Source: Chloroflexia bacterium
GTDB lineage: Bacteria; Chloroflexota; Chloroflexia; Thermomicrobiales; UBA6265
NCBI GenBank assembly: GCA_013694885.1
Contig: JACDBO010000307.1
Coordinates: 1 to 10,298, forward strand
DNA length: 10,298 nt
Direction of reading: 5' to 3'
Within the stretch, counting starts at the first letter, position 1, and the number at the start of each line of letters is the position of its first letter. Positions 7,478 through 10,298 of the stretch are shown piece after piece. Both the position numbers and the translations under genes were made by a program. The notes under the pieces are model-generated. The model saw only the letters and a list, made by a program, of their open reading frames with translations. It ran no database searches and was not told the DNA's origin.

Positions 7478-7486
7478 TGCTATACT
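7478..7486 (+). promoter_or_regulatory. Extended -10 promoter for the helicase gene
   Basis: TGCTATACT matches TGn followed by a good -10 hexamer (TATACT, 7481-7486) in an otherwise GC-rich gap. No good -35 is present 17 bases upstream, as is common for extended -10 promoters. Transcription would begin near 7493, leaving a leader of about 320 bases before the helicase ATG. Confidence 0.5.
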
Positions 7487-7704
7487 TTCGATAGTCACAC
7501 GGATGCCTTGAGGCTCCGTCTCTCCTGACACCCGCTTGTTCCCTGACATGGTCGAGGATGCGCGGTCTGAGCGCGGGGATTGCCCCGGTGCCAGTGGGAG
7601 TGGCCTCGGTGGGGACGCGATGCGTTTCGCCGGGCGAGTGTGACCTGTGTGGGGAGTCGCCTCGCGGCACTGGGCTGATGGGCTGATGGCGGATCGGGTT
7701 CGCG

Positions 7705-7765
7705 GCGACACCACACGAAGTGCGGAGGGCCAGGGTGGCCGCTTCGCCGGTGTCGCTTACGACAC
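7705..7765 (+). other. Multi-part RNA stem-loop with a competing alternative stem
   Basis: GCGACACC (7705-7712) pairs perfectly with GGTGTCGC (7749-7756). Inside it CGAAG (7716-7720) pairs with CTTCG (7742-7746), and GGCC (7728-7731) with GGCC (7737-7740) around AGGGT. The outer 3' strand can instead pair with CGACAC at 7760-7765 as a 6-bp local hairpin with loop CTTA. The two forms exclude each other. Base pairing is read directly from sequence; in vivo folding is inference. Confidence 0.5.
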
Positions 7766-7779
7766 GAATCCGCGGTTGT

Positions 7780-7810
7780 GCCTGAAGCACCAGGCGTGCG
7801 AGGTTTTTTC
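7780..7810 (+). promoter_or_regulatory. Start-proximal hairpin, ribosome binding site and T6 run
   Basis: GCCTG (7780-7784) pairs with CAGGC (7791-7795), extendable by wobble pairs. GAGG (7800-7803) sits seven bases before ATG 7811, and six T residues (7804-7809) lie between them. This supports 7811 rather than GTG 7778 as the start, because the GTG frame runs through the hairpin and has no ribosome binding site. A hairpin plus T-run also resembles a weak attenuator, though five bases separate the two. Confidence 0.45.
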
Positions 7811-9748
7811 ATGTCCATTTTTTCTGTTGCCCAATTGTTTCCGTATCTCGCCACCGACCTGAGTGGTGGTGGCGGTGGTACCGCGACGCTCGATCGAGAG
7901 CCTGACGTCGTGCCAGAGCCGGCTGTCGATGCGGTTGAGGAAGCCCCTGCTCTCACCTTTGCCGATCTTGGATTGAGCGGTGCGCTGCTGGAGAGCATCA
8001 GTGCGGTCGGCTACGAAGCGCCCACACCGATTCAGGAGCGGGTCATCCCGGTCCTCCTCGACGGCCATGACGCGATCGCCCAGGCCCAGACCGGGTCGGG
8101 CAAGACGGCGGCGTTCGGTTTTCCGATCATCGAACGGATCGACCCCGAGGTACGCGGCGTTCAGGCCCTGATCCTGTGCCCGACCCGTGAACTGGCGATC
8201 CAGGTCTCTGAGGCGCTCCACAAGTATGGGCGCCACAAGCGAGTCGACACGCTGCCGATCTACGGCGGCCAGCCGTATGAGCGCCAGTTCCGCGGACTCC
8301 AGCGCGGCGTCCAGATCGTGGTCGGCACGCCCGGACGAGTCATGGACCACATGCGGCGGGGCACCCTCTCCCTCGGCAGCCTGAGCTTCTTCGTCCTCGA
8401 TGAGGCCGACGAGATGCTCGACATGGGCTTCGTCGACGACATCGAGTGGATTCTTCAGCAGGTTCCGGCCGAGCGGCAAACCGCGCTGTTTTCCGCGACA
8501 ATACCCCCGCGAATCTCCGACCTGGCGAAGCGCTACATGCGCGACCCGCAACAGATATTCGTGCGCGGCCGGCAGATGACGGTGCCGGAGACGCACCAGA
8601 CCTACTACGAGGCGCCGCGTCCCCGAAAGGTCGACGCACTGACGCGCATCCTCGACGCCGAGACGCCGAGTTCGGCGATGATCTTCTGCCGCACCAAGAA
8701 CGGCGTCGATGAGCTGGGCGAGGCGCTGATGGCACGGGGCCACGCGGTCGAGACGCTGCACGGCGATCTCTCGCAGGCCCAGCGCGACCGGGTGATGCGT
8801 CGCTTCCGCTCCGGTCAGGCGGACACCCTGATCGCCACCGATGTGGCGGCGCGGGGTCTCGACATCCCGGATGTCAGCCACGTCATCAACTTCGATGTCC
8901 CCGAGAGCGCCGAAGCCTACGTCCACCGCATTGGCCGGACCGGGCGAGCGGGGCGAGGCGGCGAGGCAGTCACGCTGGTGACGCCGCGCGAGACGCGCTG
9001 GTTGCGTTCCATCGAGCGTATCACGCGGGCGAAGATCGAGTTTCGGCGCTTGCCGACCGCCTCCGACGTCAATGAGCGCCGGCGTGAGGTACTCAAGAAT
9101 CTGCTGCGCGATCAACTTCGAGACGAGGAAGCGTACAGCGCCTATCTCGAACCAGTGCGAGAGTTGGCCGAGGAGGAGTTCGACTCGGTCGACATCGCTG
9201 CCGCTCTGCTCAAGCTCTACGCCGAGGAGACCGGCCGCGGCACGACGGTAGAGCAGCGGGACGACGATATCTCCACGTTCAGTGCCGCGCCTCCCGCGCG
9301 CGGAGGACGCACCGGAGAAGCCGGCATGACCCGGCTCTTCATCAATATCGGACGCAACTTCAACGTCCGCCCGCAGGATATCGTCGGTGCGATCGCCAAC
9401 GAGGCGAACATACCCGGTCGTGGCATCGGCGCGATCGATATTCTCGACACGACTACGTTTGTGGATGTGCCGAGCGTCTTTGTCGAGCGCGTCGTCACCG
9501 CCATGAATGCGGCGTCGATCAAGGGGCGGCCGGTCAATGTCGAAGTGGCCGCCGAGGGCGCGGGGCGAAGCGAGCGCCGGGGACGCCCCGGTGGAGACTT
9601 CCGCCGCGGCCCATTCCGCCGCGATAACCGGGGATCCGGCGGGCCACGCCGTGATGAAGAAGGCCGTGGTCGCCGCTTCGGCGGCCCCGGCGGCAATGGC
9701 TCCCGCCCGGATCGCGGCGGCGGTGGTGCTCCGCGGGATCGCGACTAA
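7811..9748 (+). CDS. deaD: DEAD-box ATP-dependent RNA helicase, CsdA/DeaD type
   Basis: This 645-residue cytoplasmic enzyme uses ATP to unwind RNA duplexes and is expected to act in ribosome assembly, mRNA remodelling or cold adaptation. All core motifs are intact: Q-motif (Phe50, Gln75), AQTGSGKT (92-99), PTRELA (124-129), TPGR (173-176), DEAD (197-200), SAT (228-230), ATDVAARGLD (342-351) and HRIGRTGRAG (372-381). A dimerisation-like helical region follows (about 415-475). Residues 505-580 (from MTRLFINIGR) match the DbpA/CsdA RNA-binding domain. The tail (583-645) is Arg/Gly-rich and probably disordered, giving non-specific RNA binding. A 48-residue N-terminal extension with a Gly run and an acidic Pro/Val stretch precedes the Q-motif. 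The start is ATG 7811 (GAGG seven bases upstream); the frame could open at GTG 7778. It has its own promoter and long leader, and a strong hairpin follows. The family call is very secure; the deaD symbol is by resemblance. Confidence 0.95.
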   Translation: MSIFSVAQLFPYLATDLSGGGGGTATLDREPDVVPEPAVDAVEEAPALTFADLGLSGALLESISAVGYEAPTPIQERVIPVLLDGHDAIAQAQTGSGKTAAFGFPIIERIDPEVRGVQALILCPTRELAIQVSEALHKYGRHKRVDTLPIYGGQPYERQFRGLQRGVQIVVGTPGRVMDHMRRGTLSLGSLSFFVLDEADEMLDMGFVDDIEWILQQVPAERQTALFSATIPPRISDLAKRYMRDPQQIFVRGRQMTVPETHQTYYEAPRPRKVDALTRILDAETPSSAMIFCRTKNGVDELGEALMARGHAVETLHGDLSQAQRDRVMRRFRSGQADTLIATDVAARGLDIPDVSHVINFDVPESAEAYVHRIGRTGRAGRGGEAVTLVTPRETRWLRSIERITRAKIEFRRLPTASDVNERRREVLKNLLRDQLRDEEAYSAYLEPVRELAEEEFDSVDIAAALLKLYAEETGRGTTVEQRDDDISTFSAAPPARGGRTGEAGMTRLFINIGRNFNVRPQDIVGAIANEANIPGRGIGAIDILDTTTFVDVPSVFVERVVTAMNAASIKGRPVNVEVAAEGAGRSERRGRPGGDFRRGPFRRDNRGSGGPRRDEEGRGRRFGGPGGNGSRPDRGGGGAPRDRD

Positions 9749-9764
9749 CACGACCGCGTGGAAC

Positions 9765-9815
9765 AAGGGCCGAGTGCCGGTGGTGGTCGTGTCGACCACC
9801 CAGACCTCGGCCCTT
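9765..9815 (+). terminator. Composite hairpin after the helicase gene, probable terminator
   Basis: AAGGGCCGAG (9765-9774) pairs perfectly with CTCGGCCCTT (9806-9815). Within it GGTGGTCG (9782-9789) pairs perfectly with CGACCACC (9793-9800) around TGT. It begins 17 bases after the helicase stop and ends 18 bases before the next start. There is no T-run after it, so it may be a T-less terminator, an mRNA 3'-end protector or an attenuator limiting the downstream gene. Confidence 0.55.
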
Positions 9816-9833
9816 CGCCCGGGGTGAGGACTC

Positions 9834-10298
9834 TTGCGTCGTCGAACGCACACGCTGCTTGGCGCGGCGGCGGCAATGCCGATCGCGGTCGCCGTGGAAC
9901 CGGGTCTCGCCATCGGCTGTGCCTGGTGGGGGATGGTTGGCGGTGGGTTCCCCGATTGGTTCGACCTGCGTAGTGACCTGCGTCGACCGCTTCGCCTTCG
10001 GCACCGGGGTGCGTCCCACTCCGTGTTTGCCGGCATACTCGCGACCGCCAGCATCTTCTGGCTCCTCGCGACGCTCAACGCCACCGACTTCACGTTCGGG
10101 GAAGTCGCGCTGACGCCGTCGCTCGACGCGGTCTGGCTCTGGAGCGCGACGTTCGCCCTGGGCTTCGCTTCCCACCTGATCGGAGATTCCTGCACGCGCG
10201 CTGGTATCCGCCCGCTGTTGCCGTTCAGCGCGGCCCGATTCTGGGTGCTGCCGCGCGGACTGCGTACGCGATCAGATGGTTTCGCGGACCGGATTGGC
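9834..10298 (+). CDS. YdjM/DUF457-type membrane protein, 3' partial
   Basis: The first 155 residues are visible and the frame is open at the right edge. It resembles the YdjM/DUF457 family of inner-membrane proteins annotated as metal-dependent hydrolases. Signatures are an N-terminal RTHTLLGAAAA segment leading into a hydrophobic stretch, GGGFPDWFD (Asp41, Asp44) like the family's LPDxD, RHRGASHS (His57, His62), hydrophobic segments at about 64-81 and 99-112, and SHLIGDSCTRAG (His114, Asp118) followed by RPLLPFS. The conserved His/Asp residues are the presumed metal ligands; the biological role of this family is poorly known. The start is TTG 9834, because a TGA at 9825-9827 closes the frame upstream and the family's first motif begins right after it. 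GGGGTG (9821-9826) is a plausible ribosome binding site seven bases before. The in-frame ATG at 9876 would drop the conserved first motif. Confidence 0.8.
   Translation, partial: MRRRTHTLLGAAAAMPIAVAVEPGLAIGCAWWGMVGGGFPDWFDLRSDLRRPLRLRHRGASHSVFAGILATASIFWLLATLNATDFTFGEVALTPSLDAVWLWSATFALGFASHLIGDSCTRAGIRPLLPFSAARFWVLPRGLRTRSDGFADRIG

Larger units (their letters stand above)
7493..7810 (+). promoter_or_regulatory. Long structured 5' leader of the DEAD-box helicase mRNA
   Basis: No convincing gene lies between 7400 and 7810. The leader holds several hairpins: CGGGG/CCCCG with an ATTG loop (7574-7587), the multi-part stem at 7705-7756, the CGACAC competitor at 7760-7765, and GCCTG/CAGGC (7780-7795) just before the ribosome binding site. 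An 8-base direct repeat GGGCTGAT occurs twice at 7672-7687. CCTCGC at 7660-7665 is perfectly complementary to the ribosome binding region GCGAGG (7798-7803), a possible anti-Shine-Dalgarno. Long structured leaders are known on cold-inducible helicase and cold-shock mRNAs in other bacteria; that this one regulates is inference. I do not recognise a named riboswitch class. Confidence 0.45.

Noticed and set aside
7548..7643. 31-codon ATG frame in the helicase leader, possible leader peptide
   Set aside because: No Shine-Dalgarno precedes the ATG, and the peptide has no run of a regulatory amino acid.
7757..10195. 812-residue open frame on the minus strand across the helicase gene
   Set aside because: It is antisense to a helicase with every motif intact, its translation shows no recognisable domain, and long antisense frames are common in GC-rich DNA.
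1..10298. CRISPR array, tRNA, insertion sequence or phage remnant
   Set aside because: I saw no regularly spaced repeats, cloverleaf, transposase or terminal inverted repeats on either strand.

Overview
The window is G+C-rich bacterial DNA with every supported gene on the + strand. The gene style (high-GC coding, GTG and TTG starts, an exported GH13 enzyme followed by an Ala/Thr/Pro/Gly-rich linker, a DEAD-box helicase with a long leader) fits a Chloroflexota bacterium of the Thermomicrobia type. That placement is inference from style only; no rRNA or other marker gene is present.

Layout. (1) 1-2516: the 3' part of a large cyclic-di-GMP signalling protein, PAS-GAF-PAS-GGDEF-EAL, open at the left edge. 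Its EAL domain is cut by an in-frame TAG; recognisable EAL sequence continues in the same frame to a TGA at 2670-2672. (2) 2762-7399: four tightly spaced genes that may form one operon: a secreted GH13 alpha-amylase/alpha-glucosidase family enzyme, a small cysteine (dual-specificity type) phosphatase starting 4 bases later, a 600+ residue protein whose C-terminal half looks like the nucleoside phosphorylase fold, and a hotdog acyl-CoA thioesterase whose ATG overlaps the preceding stop (ATGA). (3) 7400-7810: about 410 bases without a gene, holding a heptamer repeat, an extended -10 promoter and a structured, roughly 320-base leader with competing stems. (4) 7811-9748: a DEAD-box RNA helicase of the CsdA/DeaD type with a DbpA-like RNA-binding domain and an Arg/Gly-rich tail. 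(5) 9765-9815: a strong composite hairpin. (6) 9834-10298: the start of a YdjM/DUF457-type membrane protein, open at the right edge.

How they work together: no single pathway links the genes. The signalling protein probably makes c-di-GMP rather than degrading it. The four-gene block mixes carbohydrate hydrolysis, phosphatase, nucleoside-phosphorylase-like and thioesterase functions, so shared transcription is more likely than shared chemistry. The helicase is a housekeeping or cold-stress RNA remodeller whose own leader looks regulated. The points most worth a second look are the unnamed phosphorylase-like protein, the helicase leader and the amber stop in the EAL domain. I saw no CRISPR array, tRNA, rRNA, insertion sequence or phage gene.
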